Positions 44,189-52,984 of a stretch of 64,000 nt of DNA are shown in pieces (position 1 is the first letter of the stretch; each line of letters begins with the position of its first letter). Origin of the DNA: Ornithinibacillus sp047228935 (GTDB lineage Bacteria; Bacillota; Bacilli; Bacillales; Amphibacillaceae); NCBI RefSeq assembly GCF_047228935.1, contig NZ_JBFEGG010000003.1:62001-126000 (forward strand), given 5' to 3'. Position numbers and translations under genes: made by a program. The notes beneath the pieces were generated by a model that saw only the letters and a list, made by a program, of their open reading frames with translations, did no database searches and was not told the DNA's origin.

Positions 44189-45424
44189 TTATAATACTTG
44201 TTGAATTGTATATCCTTCTTCTTCTAAAATGGAACGGATATGGGGTTCTTGTAGTAGGTGAAGGCTACCAACGATAACAAAGTATGTCCTTCCACTATCT
44301 TCTTCTAAGAATGTCGCAATTTTTTCCGCCATGTTATAGTTTCGGTTATCATTTAACGCCTCTATATAAGCTTGCTCCTCTGCACTTGCTTCACCTTCAA
44401 CCATAAAATAATTCAATAGTTTTTCCCCGTCACCCGCCTTATATAAGCTAAACATTTCTAACATTTGTGTTTCAAGTTCATCCATTTCAATTAGTGATTC
44501 CTCTAGCATTTGTACTTGGTATTCCGGAGATACTTCAGCAAAAATAGAAAGTTGGTCTTCAGCAGTTTCTAATGCGATTATATCTTTTTGGTCTTGTTCT
44601 GCCCGATTTAAGAAATACATGTCAACTCCATCAATAAACTTAAGCTTTTCTGTCATGAGATTTTGTATTAATGTAGAGTGAAACCATGGTTTATATTGTG
44701 CGAACATCTCAATAGAGTAACCTAATTCTGCATATGTGTGAACTAGTTCTTCATATAAATCTGTAGAAACGTGATCTTGAATAGTAGATCCATCTTCATA
44801 AATAGCATATTTCATATAGATTGCTTGCATTTCAAACATATCCATATTATTCAGATCCACTTCAGGAACAATTACATCTGCTTCTGCATAAGCTTCTTCA
44901 ATTTTGCGATTTAAAGGAAAGAAGTCTTCTGTAGCTAAATGGATAGTCCCTTGTAAAAAAACGGTCGTATCACCATTTTGAATTTTCCATAAATATCCTC
45001 CAGGACCGTCTAACTCGCCTCGAACTTCAACTTCCACTTTAGTTATGACGGTTATATTTTTAGATTCAAGACGTTTTATGTCTGACTCTTCATAAGGATT
45101 CCCACCAACATATACTGTCTTTAAACTATCCATTTCTTCTAATGGCGATAAACTCTGTAATTGATTGTTTTGTAATTTAAGCTTTGTAACGGCGTCTAAA
45201 TGCTCTATGCCGATTAATGATTTAATATGTTTACCTGATAAATCTAATTCTGTAATCGATTGTAATTCTTCTACTAAAATGTCATCATTTTCTTTGTTAA
45301 TTTCTGCACGAATAATTTTTTCAAGTTGGTAATCCTCAAAATAAACACTATCTGTTCCATCGTTTTGACAGGCAGCCAAGAAGATAAAGAGAACGATCAT
45401 TAAACTACGAAGCAAAAACCTCAA
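44189..45424 (-). CDS. TraB/GumN-family lipoprotein with leucine-rich repeats
   Basis: A 411-aa lipoprotein: signal peptide ending in LAAC (lipidated Cys19). Residues about 25-130 hold leucine-rich repeats of the internalin kind (ITELDLSGKHIKSLIGIEHL, VTKLKLQNNQLQSLSPLEEM). Residues 150-411 form a TraB/GumN domain with its two signature ends, FLQGTIHLA and VGSLHLL, including the His residues thought to bind metal. TraB-like proteins are presumed metalloproteases by fold. The combination of LRR and TraB on one lipoprotein suggests binding and cleavage of an outer-surface partner, but this is inference. No operon partners. Confidence 0.82.
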   Translation of the reverse strand: MRFLLRSLMIVLFIFLAACQNDGTDSVYFEDYQLEKIIRAEINKENDDILVEELQSITELDLSGKHIKSLIGIEHLDAVTKLKLQNNQLQSLSPLEEMDSLKTVYVGGNPYEESDIKRLESKNITVITKVEVEVRGELDGPGGYLWKIQNGDTTVFLQGTIHLATEDFFPLNRKIEEAYAEADVIVPEVDLNNMDMFEMQAIYMKYAIYEDGSTIQDHVSTDLYEELVHTYAELGYSIEMFAQYKPWFHSTLIQNLMTEKLKFIDGVDMYFLNRAEQDQKDIIALETAEDQLSIFAEVSPEYQVQMLEESLIEMDELETQMLEMFSLYKAGDGEKLLNYFMVEGEASAEEQAYIEALNDNRNYNMAEKIATFLEEDSGRTYFVIVGSLHLLQEPHIRSILEEEGYTIQQVL

Positions 45425-45599
45425 AAAATCTCCTCCAGTGTTGTTTATGTTTTAACAGTATTTTCCACCACTATATCAATTGAAATGATATTGAGCAACT
45501 TACACGTCGTTAAATAATTTTTATGGATTGCTTTTAGTTGAAATTTGGCATATGATACGTATTTGGGAATTTAATAATATACATTAGGAGATGGAAATC

Positions 45600-46517
45600 T
45601 TGAAAGGGATTTTTCAACATAAATGGTCTGTTATTGGAATAGCTGTCTTCTGTTCTATTTTATGGGGGAGCGCTTTTCCAGTTTTGAAGGTTAGCTATGA
45701 GGAGTTACAAATGGCCCAAGATGATATAGCTGCCAAGATTGTATTCGCAGGTGGTCGATTTTTACTAGCTGGATTAATGGTACTGCTTTTTCTAATGTTT
45801 AGTACCTGGAAGCGGATAAAGGTCACGAGAAGGCAATTTTTCGTATTAATCATATTAGGTATTGTGCAAACATCGTTGCAATATTTCTTTTTCTATAATG
45901 GACTTGCCAATGTTACGGGGATGCAAGGTGCGATTCTTTCATCTGCTGGGACATTTTTTACCGTATTGTTAGCTCACTTCTATTATAGGAGTGACCGTAT
46001 GAACTGGAGGAAATCAGTTGGACTGATTTTAGGTTTTGTAGGAATAGCTGTAGCTAATTGGGGGCAAGAGTTCCAAATTAGCTTTCAGTGGGACGGAGAA
46101 GGATTTATGATTTTATCCGGATTAACTGCTGCAATTGCAACAATAATGGCTAAGGAGCTAGCGACAGGAATCCATCCTTTTGCGATTACAGGTTGGCAAT
46201 TAACAATTGGTGGTTTCATCATGCTAGTGATTGGATTTCCTTTCTTAAAGGAAGGAGATATTATTTACACACATTTTGGGTTAGGCCTATTTATTTATTC
46301 TGCACTTCTTTCTGCTTTAGCATTTGCGCTTTGGTACTCGTTACTGAAGTATAATAACGCTGGAGAGTTGAGTATGTATAAATTTATTGTACCGGTTTCT
46401 GGAGCGATTTTATCCGCAATCTTTATTCCAGGCGAAAGGCTAAATAACTTTATCCTTGTAGCGATTGCTTTAGTGGCTATTGGTATTATTATCGTAAACT
46501 ACCATAAAAAAGCGTAG
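45600..46517 (+). CDS. EamA/DMT-family transporter
   Basis: A 305-aa protein with ten membrane segments in two EamA halves. Family marks are CSILWGSAFPVLK in helix 1, GLANVTGMQGAILSSAGTFFTVLLAH and SALAFALWYSLLKYNNAGELSMYKFIVPVSGA in the second half. It probably exports metabolites or amino acids. The ATG at 45591 overlaps its own SD (AGGAG 45586-45590), so the TTG at 45600 (9 nt from the SD) is preferred. Single-gene unit. Confidence 0.88.
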   Translation: MKGIFQHKWSVIGIAVFCSILWGSAFPVLKVSYEELQMAQDDIAAKIVFAGGRFLLAGLMVLLFLMFSTWKRIKVTRRQFFVLIILGIVQTSLQYFFFYNGLANVTGMQGAILSSAGTFFTVLLAHFYYRSDRMNWRKSVGLILGFVGIAVANWGQEFQISFQWDGEGFMILSGLTAAIATIMAKELATGIHPFAITGWQLTIGGFIMLVIGFPFLKEGDIIYTHFGLGLFIYSALLSALAFALWYSLLKYNNAGELSMYKFIVPVSGAILSAIFIPGERLNNFILVAIALVAIGIIIVNYHKKA

Positions 46518-46817
46518 AATACTAGAATGTCCTCTTACCTAATTCGGTGGAGGCATTTTTTAGGTAGGGGAAATTACATTATTTTTAATTTAAATTAGTA
46601 AAATGAGTCTTTATAACTATATTTCTACCAATTAATGGGAATTTTATGGGTGTATATTCCTTTTTTAATGGGGAATTTTTGTAATAAAACGTTACTAACG
46701 TTGGCTCGGTGTGAGTCAAATTGACTATTTATTTCGTATTAGTGTTTTATGCACAATTGACAGTTTTTGGATTTACATTAAAATGACATAAGAGTAAACA
46801 ACAAAGGGGATAGTTTT
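46518..46817. other. 300-nt intergenic region: terminator and promoter
   Basis: It contains a weak terminator for the EamA gene (AATG...CCTC with GAGG..CATT, 46526-46562, then T-run) and, near the end, a promoter for the lipoprotein gene. No further gene was seen. Confidence 0.55.
46757..46784 (+). promoter_or_regulatory. promoter of the 168-aa lipoprotein gene
   Basis: TTGACA (46757-46762), 16-nt spacer, TAAAAT (46779-46784), 34 nt before the ATG. Confidence 0.6.
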
Positions 46818-47324
46818 ATGAAAAAGACATTATTATTAGTTACAGGGCTTGTACTAGCAATGGTACTTGTAGCTTGTAGTTCACCAGAGGCAGATGAAGT
46901 ATTAGAATACCATAATGCTGTGGTAGATACAATTCATCCTAAACTAGATCAATTAACGAGTATTTATGATCAAATGAATTCTGTAGAAACAGAAGAAGAA
47001 GTAATTGATATGTATGATAATGAAATAATTCCATTAGTTAATGAAATAATCGGATTTTATGATTCCCAAACAGCAGAACATGATGCAACAAAAGAATATC
47101 ACAAACTGAATCAAGAGTTGGCTAGTTCTATTGAAGCAGCTGTCTTAAAAGAAAAAGAATTTTTTGATGCTCTAATTGATCCAAATATTTCAGAAGAAGA
47201 ATTGTTAGCTTTGGATGCTGAGGTAGTGGAATTAAATACTATATCAGAAGAGAAAAGTGATGCAGTTGCAAAGCATTATGATCACTTAATAGAAGAATTT
47301 GACTTTTTAGAAGAAGATGAATAG
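46818..47324 (+). CDS. unknown helical lipoprotein
   Basis: A 168-aa lipoprotein with a lipobox LVAC (lipidated Cys20) and AAAGGGGA SD. The mature part is acidic and almost wholly helical, with heptad-like stretches (KLDQLTSIYDQMNSVETEEEV, HKLNQELASSIEAAVLKEKEF), which suggests a three- or four-helix bundle on the outer face of the membrane. The family is not recognised with certainty. It has its own promoter and terminator. Confidence 0.8.
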   Translation: MKKTLLLVTGLVLAMVLVACSSPEADEVLEYHNAVVDTIHPKLDQLTSIYDQMNSVETEEEVIDMYDNEIIPLVNEIIGFYDSQTAEHDATKEYHKLNQELASSIEAAVLKEKEFFDALIDPNISEEELLALDAEVVELNTISEEKSDAVAKHYDHLIEEFDFLEEDE

Positions 47325-47338
47325 GCTTTAAATAATAT

Positions 47339-47380
47339 AGGCTGATAGCTTAGTAGTGAAACTGGCTGTTAGTCTTTTTT
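47339..47380 (+). terminator. terminator of the helical lipoprotein gene
   Basis: AGGCTGATAGC (47339-47349) pairs with GGCTGTTAGTCT (47364-47375) with several G-U pairs, followed by TTTTTT. Confidence 0.7.
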
Positions 47381-47544
47381 ATTGTATTTTAAAGAATAAT
47401 GGCTCCATTTATTTCATAATCTGGTATATATGAATCCTTTGTTCGTAGAATGAAGGATATTGATATTTTACAGAAAATATAGGAAAATGAGTTGAAGGCA
47501 TATAAAAAGTTTTAAAGTGCCCAAAAAGTCATGGGGGGATAACA

Positions 47545-48171
47545 ATGCTAGTAAAAAATGATTATGTTAACAAGAAAGATGTTGTGTTCGTAAAAGAAAA
47601 TGATAGCCTAGAATCCGTTATGAAGGCATTAGATGATTCTGGATATCGCTGTATTCCAGTTCTAGATGAAACAGGAGAGAAGTATGTAGGGAATATTTAT
47701 AAAGTTGATTTATTAGAGTATGAGCTTGATCATTCAATGGTCGGCACGTTATCAGAATTAGTATCTGATCGCGAGGGATATATTAAGGAAGATGCCCCAT
47801 TCTTTAAAGTATTCTCATCAATTAAAAAGCTCCCTTATCTAGCAGTTGTCAATGAATCCATGGACTTTTTAGGGATTTTAACAAACGGTAATGTAATTCA
47901 AGTATTAGAAAATGCCTGGGGAGTACATAATGGTAGCTACTCCTTTACAATCGGTACAATCGAATATGCCGGTGCACTACAAAAAATGCTAAAAGTAGTA
48001 AACCGTCATTGCAATGTTCAAAGTGTTATTTCCTTAAATAATAATTCAAAATATGTAAGACGGGTTTGTATTGTATTACCAAAAGAAGTGGATGAAGTAT
48101 TGGCGGAAAAAATTAGACTTGATTTAGATAAGAATAACTTTACGGTTACAGATATTGAAGAGTTAAATTAA
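47545..48171 (+). CDS. cbpA: CBS-domain protein with C-terminal ACT-like domain, probable CbpA-type cyclic-di-AMP receptor
   Basis: A 208-aa cytoplasmic protein: two CBS motifs (about residues 1-65 and 66-125) followed by an ACT-like domain (135-205; FTIGTIEYAGALQKMLKVV, RRVCIVLPKEVDEVLAEKIRLDL). This layout is that of the Listeria CbpA (Lmo0553), shown to bind cyclic-di-AMP. The shorter CbpB/YkuL type lacks the ACT part. Start follows a GGGGGGAT SD. Ligand binding here is inferred from the domain order only. Confidence 0.72.
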   Translation: MLVKNDYVNKKDVVFVKENDSLESVMKALDDSGYRCIPVLDETGEKYVGNIYKVDLLEYELDHSMVGTLSELVSDREGYIKEDAPFFKVFSSIKKLPYLAVVNESMDFLGILTNGNVIQVLENAWGVHNGSYSFTIGTIEYAGALQKMLKVVNRHCNVQSVISLNNNSKYVRRVCIVLPKEVDEVLAEKIRLDLDKNNFTVTDIEELN

Positions 48172-48184
48172 GTAATAACATGTA

Positions 48185-48235
48185 CCGCACCTAAGAGGTG
48201 AGTTTTTGCCTTCTATAGGTGCGGCGTTATTTTTT
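48185..48235. terminator. terminator between the CBS gene and the aldo/keto reductase gene
   Basis: CCGCACCT (48185-48192) pairs with AGGTGCGG (48217-48224), followed by CGTTATTTTTTT. It lies between convergent genes. Confidence 0.8.
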
Positions 48236-49137
48236 TACGGTACTTCATGTCCCATGGAAGCGTGTAGGATTTCAAACCATTGATCTAATGATAGTTCGAT
48301 TTGAAGTGCAGTTACTGCTTTTTGAATTCTTTCTTTTTTACTCGACCCGACAATAGGCATGATGTTAGCAGGATGATTTAATAACCATGCATATAATATT
48401 TCATCTATACCATTTGCATTTATTTCACTTGCTACTTTCTCTAATACGTTTCTAAGTCGAACAGCCTTTTCATCTTCGCTTGTAAAGACTTTTCCCCTAG
48501 CTAATGGTGACCATGCCATTGGTGCTACCCGCTTTTCTAGACAAAGGTTTAATGTTCCATCTTCAATGTTTTCTAACTCATACGCTGAGATTTCTATTTG
48601 ATTCGTCACTAGTTCAACATCTAGATAGGATTCTAGCATTGTTAGCTGATGACGTTTGAAATTGGATACGCCAAAGTGTCTTACTTTACCAGTGGCCTTT
48701 AATTCATGAAAAGCACTTGCTACCTGTTCCGGATCCATAAACGGATCTGGTCGATGGATTAATAACGTATCAATATAATCTGTCTGGAAATTTTTTAAGG
48801 AATTTTCTACAGATTGGATTATATGTTTTTTTGAAGTATTGTAATGGTGTGATTTACGTTCTGGTCGGTTAGGTGATGGAAATACAATTCCACATTTGGT
48901 TACAATCTCCATTTTTTCTCTAAGTTCTGGCTTCAGTGCTAGTGCCTTCCCAAATAGCTCCTCACATACAAATCCACCATAAATATCGGCATGATCAAAC
49001 GTAGTGACCCCCTGCTCGATACAATATTCAATTAAATCTAGTACTTGGTCTGAGCTGTAATCCCAATCTGCTAGACGCCAAAATCCGTGAATGATTCTAG
49101 AAAAAGATAAATCTTCTGCTAGGCATACTCTTTCCAT
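48235..49137 (-). CDS. aldo/keto reductase (YcsN type)
   Basis: A 300-aa NADPH-dependent oxidoreductase barrel. The catalytic residues are visible as Asp and Tyr in FDHADIYGGF, Lys in VTKCGI and His in DTLLIHRPD. The C-terminal cofactor signature is MPIVGSSKKERIQKAV. It belongs to the YcsN/YdhF branch of the superfamily, unlike the reductase at 17568. Single-gene unit on the minus strand with a start at the expected position. Confidence 0.9.
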   Translation of the reverse strand: MERVCLAEDLSFSRIIHGFWRLADWDYSSDQVLDLIEYCIEQGVTTFDHADIYGGFVCEELFGKALALKPELREKMEIVTKCGIVFPSPNRPERKSHHYNTSKKHIIQSVENSLKNFQTDYIDTLLIHRPDPFMDPEQVASAFHELKATGKVRHFGVSNFKRHQLTMLESYLDVELVTNQIEISAYELENIEDGTLNLCLEKRVAPMAWSPLARGKVFTSEDEKAVRLRNVLEKVASEINANGIDEILYAWLLNHPANIMPIVGSSKKERIQKAVTALQIELSLDQWFEILHASMGHEVP

Positions 49138-49230
49138 AGGTATTAACTCCTTAGATTATTTTTTTGTTCAATGTAAGTTTACTTTTATTAACCTTGTTCA
49201 TGATTCCAAGTAAGCATTATGATGGAGTCA

Positions 49231-49626
49231 TTATATCCTCTGATCTTGTATAGCTTTACGAGATAAGCGATCGGCGTGTGTATTTTCTTTTTCTGGTATC
49301 CATTTAATGAAGAAATAGGGAAACTTCGCTGTTTTCTCCCGAATCATTTCGAGTAGAGGGAGGAACGTTTTATTTTTAGTATAATCATTATCAACTACAT
49401 GTACCACCGTTTGGGAATCAGATCGAAAGGACAAAATTTCATTTGGAAAATCTTTTTCACAAATCTCTAGTGCTTTTATTACAGCATGAAACTCTGCCTC
49501 ATGATTTGTCATTTCACCAAGTGGAATACTGTATTGAAGATGTTTACCAGCTGCTTTTATGTAAATGCCTGCTCCACTTATACCAGGGTTTCCACTAGAT
49601 GCCCCGTCCGTATATATTTCTATCAA
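49231..49626 (-). CDS. RNase H-like (reverse-transcriptase-like) protein
   Basis: A 131-aa protein of the RNase HI fold. All four carboxylates appear: Asp in IYTDGASSGNPG, Glu in NHEAEFHAV, Asp in RSDSQTVV and Asp in THADRLSRKA, so it may be active against RNA-DNA hybrids. It lacks the basic handle region of E. coli RNase HI, as B. subtilis YpdQ/YpeP-type proteins do. The frame opens with TTG at 49647, but GGGAGAG lies 9 nt before the TTG at 49626, so that start is taken. Confidence 0.85.
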   Translation of the reverse strand: MIEIYTDGASSGNPGISGAGIYIKAAGKHLQYSIPLGEMTNHEAEFHAVIKALEICEKDFPNEILSFRSDSQTVVHVVDNDYTKNKTFLPLLEMIREKTAKFPYFFIKWIPEKENTHADRLSRKAIQDQRI

Positions 49627-49830
49627 GGATAAGCTCTCTCCCAACAACTTAAATTTCCATTACATCGTATCACATTTTATTAAAGTAAGAAACATACTGA
49701 CATTGACTCTACTCCTTTTTTGTCCTAAGCTTGACAACAAGAGAAAAAGGATTCAACATGTGCAATTTAGGGAATAGAAAAAGATAAAATAATGCATAAG
49801 ATGGAAGTAGAAAGGGGTATAGGGGACATC

Positions 49831-50967
49831 ATGAGTATATCTAATGTTAATTTAGAACCAATATTAAAAGAAATCTTTGAATACTTACATGGTAATCCAG
49901 AGATTAGCTGGAAGGAATATCAAACAACAGAATATATTAAAGGATTGTTAGAAAATAAGGAAGTAAATATTCAAACATTCCAAGACATAACGGGTTTAGC
50001 CGTAGAAATTGGAAGTGGAAAGCCAGTTGTGGCAGTTAGGGCGGATATTGATGCGTTATGGCAAGAGGTAGACGGTGAATTTAGAGCAAATCATTCTTGT
50101 GGGCACGATGCTCATATGACGATTGTATTAGGTGTTTTATTTACCTTATTAGAAGAAGGGATTTCTGACCAAGGAACATTCCGATTTATTTTCCAGCCTG
50201 CTGAAGAAAAGGGAGAAGGGGCATTAACTCTAGTCGAACAAGGTGTTGTGGATGATGTTGATTACCTTTATGGCCTGCATTTGCGTCCGATACAAGAGCT
50301 AAAGCATGGTCAATTTTCGCCTGCAATTAGGCATGGTGCTTCGTGGTCACTTCAAGGGGTCATTACGGGAGAAGACGCCCATGGTGCAAGACCACATCTT
50401 AATGTCAATGCGATTCAAGTTGGTGCAGAGTTTTTTCAGCATTTAAATAATATTTATATTGATCCAATGATCCCTCACTCTGTAAAGATGACAAGCTTTC
50501 ATGCTGGTGGTGAGAGTACCAATATCATTCCAGGTAATGCTACGTTTTCAGTTGATATGCGAGCACAAACAAATGAGGCGATGGAACAATTATTGGAAAA
50601 AGTAGAGCGAATCGCTATAATGCTTTCCGAGTACCATGAAGTTAACATAGATCTGACTATCACTTCTAGTGTGGCTGCAGCTGTTATCAATGAGGAAGCA
50701 AGTAAATTAATGGAGGAAGCGATCATAGATACGATTGGAAAAGAGCACATGATACCGATGATTACCACTACAGGTGGAGATGATTTTCACTTTTATACGA
50801 TAAAAAGACCATCCCTAAAAGCTACAATGCTTGCGATAGGTTGTGATTTAGAGCCAGGACTTCATCATCCACAAATGACGTTTAATCATAAAGCCATTAA
50901 GCCTAGTGTTGAAATTTTAGTAAAGGCGTTAAAGAAGACGGTAAAAAAGTACCATGGTTTAGGGTGA
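49831..50967 (+). CDS. M20-family amidohydrolase, putative N-succinyl-L-amino-acid desuccinylase
   Basis: A 378-aa zinc hydrolase. Metal-site motifs are NHSCGHDAHMTIVLG, FQPAEEKGEGAL and TTGGDDFHFY; the last differs from the usual GGEDFS. Start at 49831 is chosen because GGGGACATC precedes it, and an ATG at 49792 has no SD. It forms an operon with a GNAT protein (4 nt gap) and an enolase-superfamily racemase. Together these match the published three-enzyme scheme in Geobacillus (N-succinyltransferase, N-succinyl-amino-acid racemase, L-desuccinylase) for making L- from D-amino acids. The substrate here is inferred from that grouping. Confidence 0.82.
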   Translation: MSISNVNLEPILKEIFEYLHGNPEISWKEYQTTEYIKGLLENKEVNIQTFQDITGLAVEIGSGKPVVAVRADIDALWQEVDGEFRANHSCGHDAHMTIVLGVLFTLLEEGISDQGTFRFIFQPAEEKGEGALTLVEQGVVDDVDYLYGLHLRPIQELKHGQFSPAIRHGASWSLQGVITGEDAHGARPHLNVNAIQVGAEFFQHLNNIYIDPMIPHSVKMTSFHAGGESTNIIPGNATFSVDMRAQTNEAMEQLLEKVERIAIMLSEYHEVNIDLTITSSVAAAVINEEASKLMEEAIIDTIGKEHMIPMITTTGGDDFHFYTIKRPSLKATMLAIGCDLEPGLHHPQMTFNHKAIKPSVEILVKALKKTVKKYHGLG

Positions 50968-50971
50968 TCTG

Positions 50972-51742
50972 ATGAAAATAGAAATTAAAGAAATTACAAC
51001 GATAGAAGAATTGGAACAAATGCAGAGAATAGAAGAGGTAGTCTGGCAGGAAACCCCTATACCGTTACATCAAACATTAACGGCACTGCGTAATGGTGGT
51101 GTTATAATTGGTGCTTTCCTAAAAGGGGAAATGATTGGCTTTCAATATAGCTTTCCTGGCTTTGATGGCAATGAGATTTATCTAGTTTCACACTCATTAG
51201 CCATTCTTCCAGCATATCGTAAGTCAGGCATTGGGGAAAAAATAAAACGTAAGCAGCGAGATGTAGCAGCACACAAAGGATATGATAAAATGATTTGGAC
51301 CTTTGATCCACTCCACAGCGTAAATGCTTTCTTGAATTTACATAAATTAGGAGCTATAGCTACTACCTATAAAGAAAATTATTATGGGATGATGGATGAC
51401 GGGTTAAATAAAGGACTAGCTTCAGACCGTTTTGTTGTGGAGTGGAAATGTAAACAGGAACAGGAAGCATTGGCGGTATCGTTTGATCCATCCAAGGTAC
51501 TAGTAGAAATGGATCAAAATAAGGAACCAATTAGAACGAATGTCATCTTTCAAAATGAGAGTGATAAATGGTTCATAGCTATTCCTAAAAACATTCAAGA
51601 AATAAAAGAGGAAAACTTGGAGTTAGCAATTAAATGGCGAACAATGACAAGAGAACTATTCCAATTATTATTTTCTAATGGGTATAAAGGTAGATATGTT
51701 ATTCGTGATGAAAATGTAAGCTATTATTGTTTTGTAAAATAA
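50972..51742 (+). CDS. GNAT-family acyltransferase, putative D-amino-acid N-succinyltransferase
   Basis: A 256-aa protein. Residues 1-150 form a GNAT domain, with the acyl-CoA-binding loop in LPAYRKSGIGEKIKRKQR (about 76-93). The C-terminal half (160-256) is an extension of unknown fold. It begins 4 nt after the M20 gene stop, and its SD (TTAGGGTG) is in that gene, so translation is coupled. In the D- to L-amino-acid scheme such enzymes succinylate the D-amino acid before racemisation. No sequence feature proves the acyl donor. Confidence 0.78.
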   Translation: MKIEIKEITTIEELEQMQRIEEVVWQETPIPLHQTLTALRNGGVIIGAFLKGEMIGFQYSFPGFDGNEIYLVSHSLAILPAYRKSGIGEKIKRKQRDVAAHKGYDKMIWTFDPLHSVNAFLNLHKLGAIATTYKENYYGMMDDGLNKGLASDRFVVEWKCKQEQEALAVSFDPSKVLVEMDQNKEPIRTNVIFQNESDKWFIAIPKNIQEIKEENLELAIKWRTMTRELFQLLFSNGYKGRYVIRDENVSYYCFVK

Positions 51743-51761
51743 AAAGGAAGAAGGGTGTAGG

Positions 51762-52877
51762 ATGGTAATTCCATTTAAAAAATTTATCATACATCGATTA
51801 AATATGCGTATGGTTGATCCGTTCGCTACTAGCTTCGGTACGATGCAGGACAAGGAGTTCTTCCTTGTTGAAGCAGTCGACATTAATGGAAACCGCGGAT
51901 TTGGTGAAGGTGTTGCATTTCCGATACCATGGTATACAGAAGAAACAGTAAAGTCTAATTTAAATATTATTGAAGATTTTTTGATTCCGATTTTAAGAGA
52001 TAATGAGATACAACATCCGAATGAAGTGTTTCCTCTTTTTGGGAGATTACGTGGAAATAATATGGCAAAGGCTGCTATTGAAGGTGCAGTATGGGACCTT
52101 TTTGCTAAAAGGGAAGGTATATCGTTAGCACAGGCACTTGGTGGAGAGAAGACGGAAATAGATGTCGGAATTAGTATAGGAATCCAACCAACAATAGATG
52201 AGTTGCTGAAAAAAATTGCTGGATTTCTAGATCAAGGATATAAGCGTATTAAGTTAAAGATTAAGCCAGGTCATGATGTGGACATGCTAAGGGAAGTTCG
52301 TAAAGCTTTTCCGGATACTCCGATTATGGCAGATGCCAATTCGGCATATACATTAGATGATATTCATATGTTAAAACAACTGGATGATCTAAATTTATTA
52401 ATGATTGAACAACCTCTACAACATTATGATATTATTGATCATGCAAAGCTACAAAAGGAACTCCATACACCAATTTGTTTAGATGAAAGTATTCACTCCT
52501 TGTATGATGCTGAGAAAGCAATTGAACTAGGAAGCTGTAAAATTATCAATATTAAAGTTGGGCGTGTAGGTGGATTATCTGAATCGATTAAAATTCATGA
52601 TTATTGTAAAGTACACGGAATTCCGGTATGGTGTGGAGGCATGCTAGAAGCGGGAGTTGGAAGGGCTCATAATGTCGCTATTACGACGTTATCCAACTTT
52701 GTATTACCAGGTGACACTGCTGGTTCTTCTAGATATTGGGAAAAGGATATTATTAAACCTGAAGTTGTAGTAGAAAATGGTGTAATCAAAGTTCCGACGT
52801 CGCCAGGTATAGGGTATGAAATTGATGAAGCAGCATTAGAAGAATTTCGCTTTAAAAAGTTAGAATATGAGGTGTAG
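51762..52877 (+). CDS. enolase-superfamily N-succinyl-amino-acid racemase / o-succinylbenzoate synthase type
   Basis: A 371-aa enzyme of the MenC/NSAR group. The N-terminal capping domain runs to about 125. The barrel carries the paired lysine motif KLKIKPGHD, metal ligands in MADANSAY, IEQPL and CLDESIHS, and the second catalytic lysine in INIKVGRVGG. Members of this group either make o-succinylbenzoate for menaquinone or racemise N-succinyl amino acids, sometimes both. No other men genes are nearby, and the desuccinylase and acyltransferase neighbours favour racemase. Terminator at 52938. Confidence 0.87.
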   Translation: MVIPFKKFIIHRLNMRMVDPFATSFGTMQDKEFFLVEAVDINGNRGFGEGVAFPIPWYTEETVKSNLNIIEDFLIPILRDNEIQHPNEVFPLFGRLRGNNMAKAAIEGAVWDLFAKREGISLAQALGGEKTEIDVGISIGIQPTIDELLKKIAGFLDQGYKRIKLKIKPGHDVDMLREVRKAFPDTPIMADANSAYTLDDIHMLKQLDDLNLLMIEQPLQHYDIIDHAKLQKELHTPICLDESIHSLYDAEKAIELGSCKIINIKVGRVGGLSESIKIHDYCKVHGIPVWCGGMLEAGVGRAHNVAITTLSNFVLPGDTAGSSRYWEKDIIKPEVVVENGVIKVPTSPGIGYEIDEAALEEFRFKKLEYEV

Positions 52878-52937
52878 TTTGAGAGGAGCTTGTAATAATG
52901 TTTTACAGCTCCTAATCTTATTCTGCCACAAAAAAAG

Positions 52938-52961
52938 TGCACCAGAAATTAAACTGGTGCA
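52938..52961. terminator. bidirectional terminator, racemase / amidase
   Basis: TGCACCAG (52938-52945) pairs perfectly with CTGGTGCA (52954-52961). On the minus strand a CTTTTTTT run follows, so it serves the amidase gene as well. Confidence 0.85.
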
Positions 52962-52984
52962 ACTATATAATAAGGGAGGGTTAA

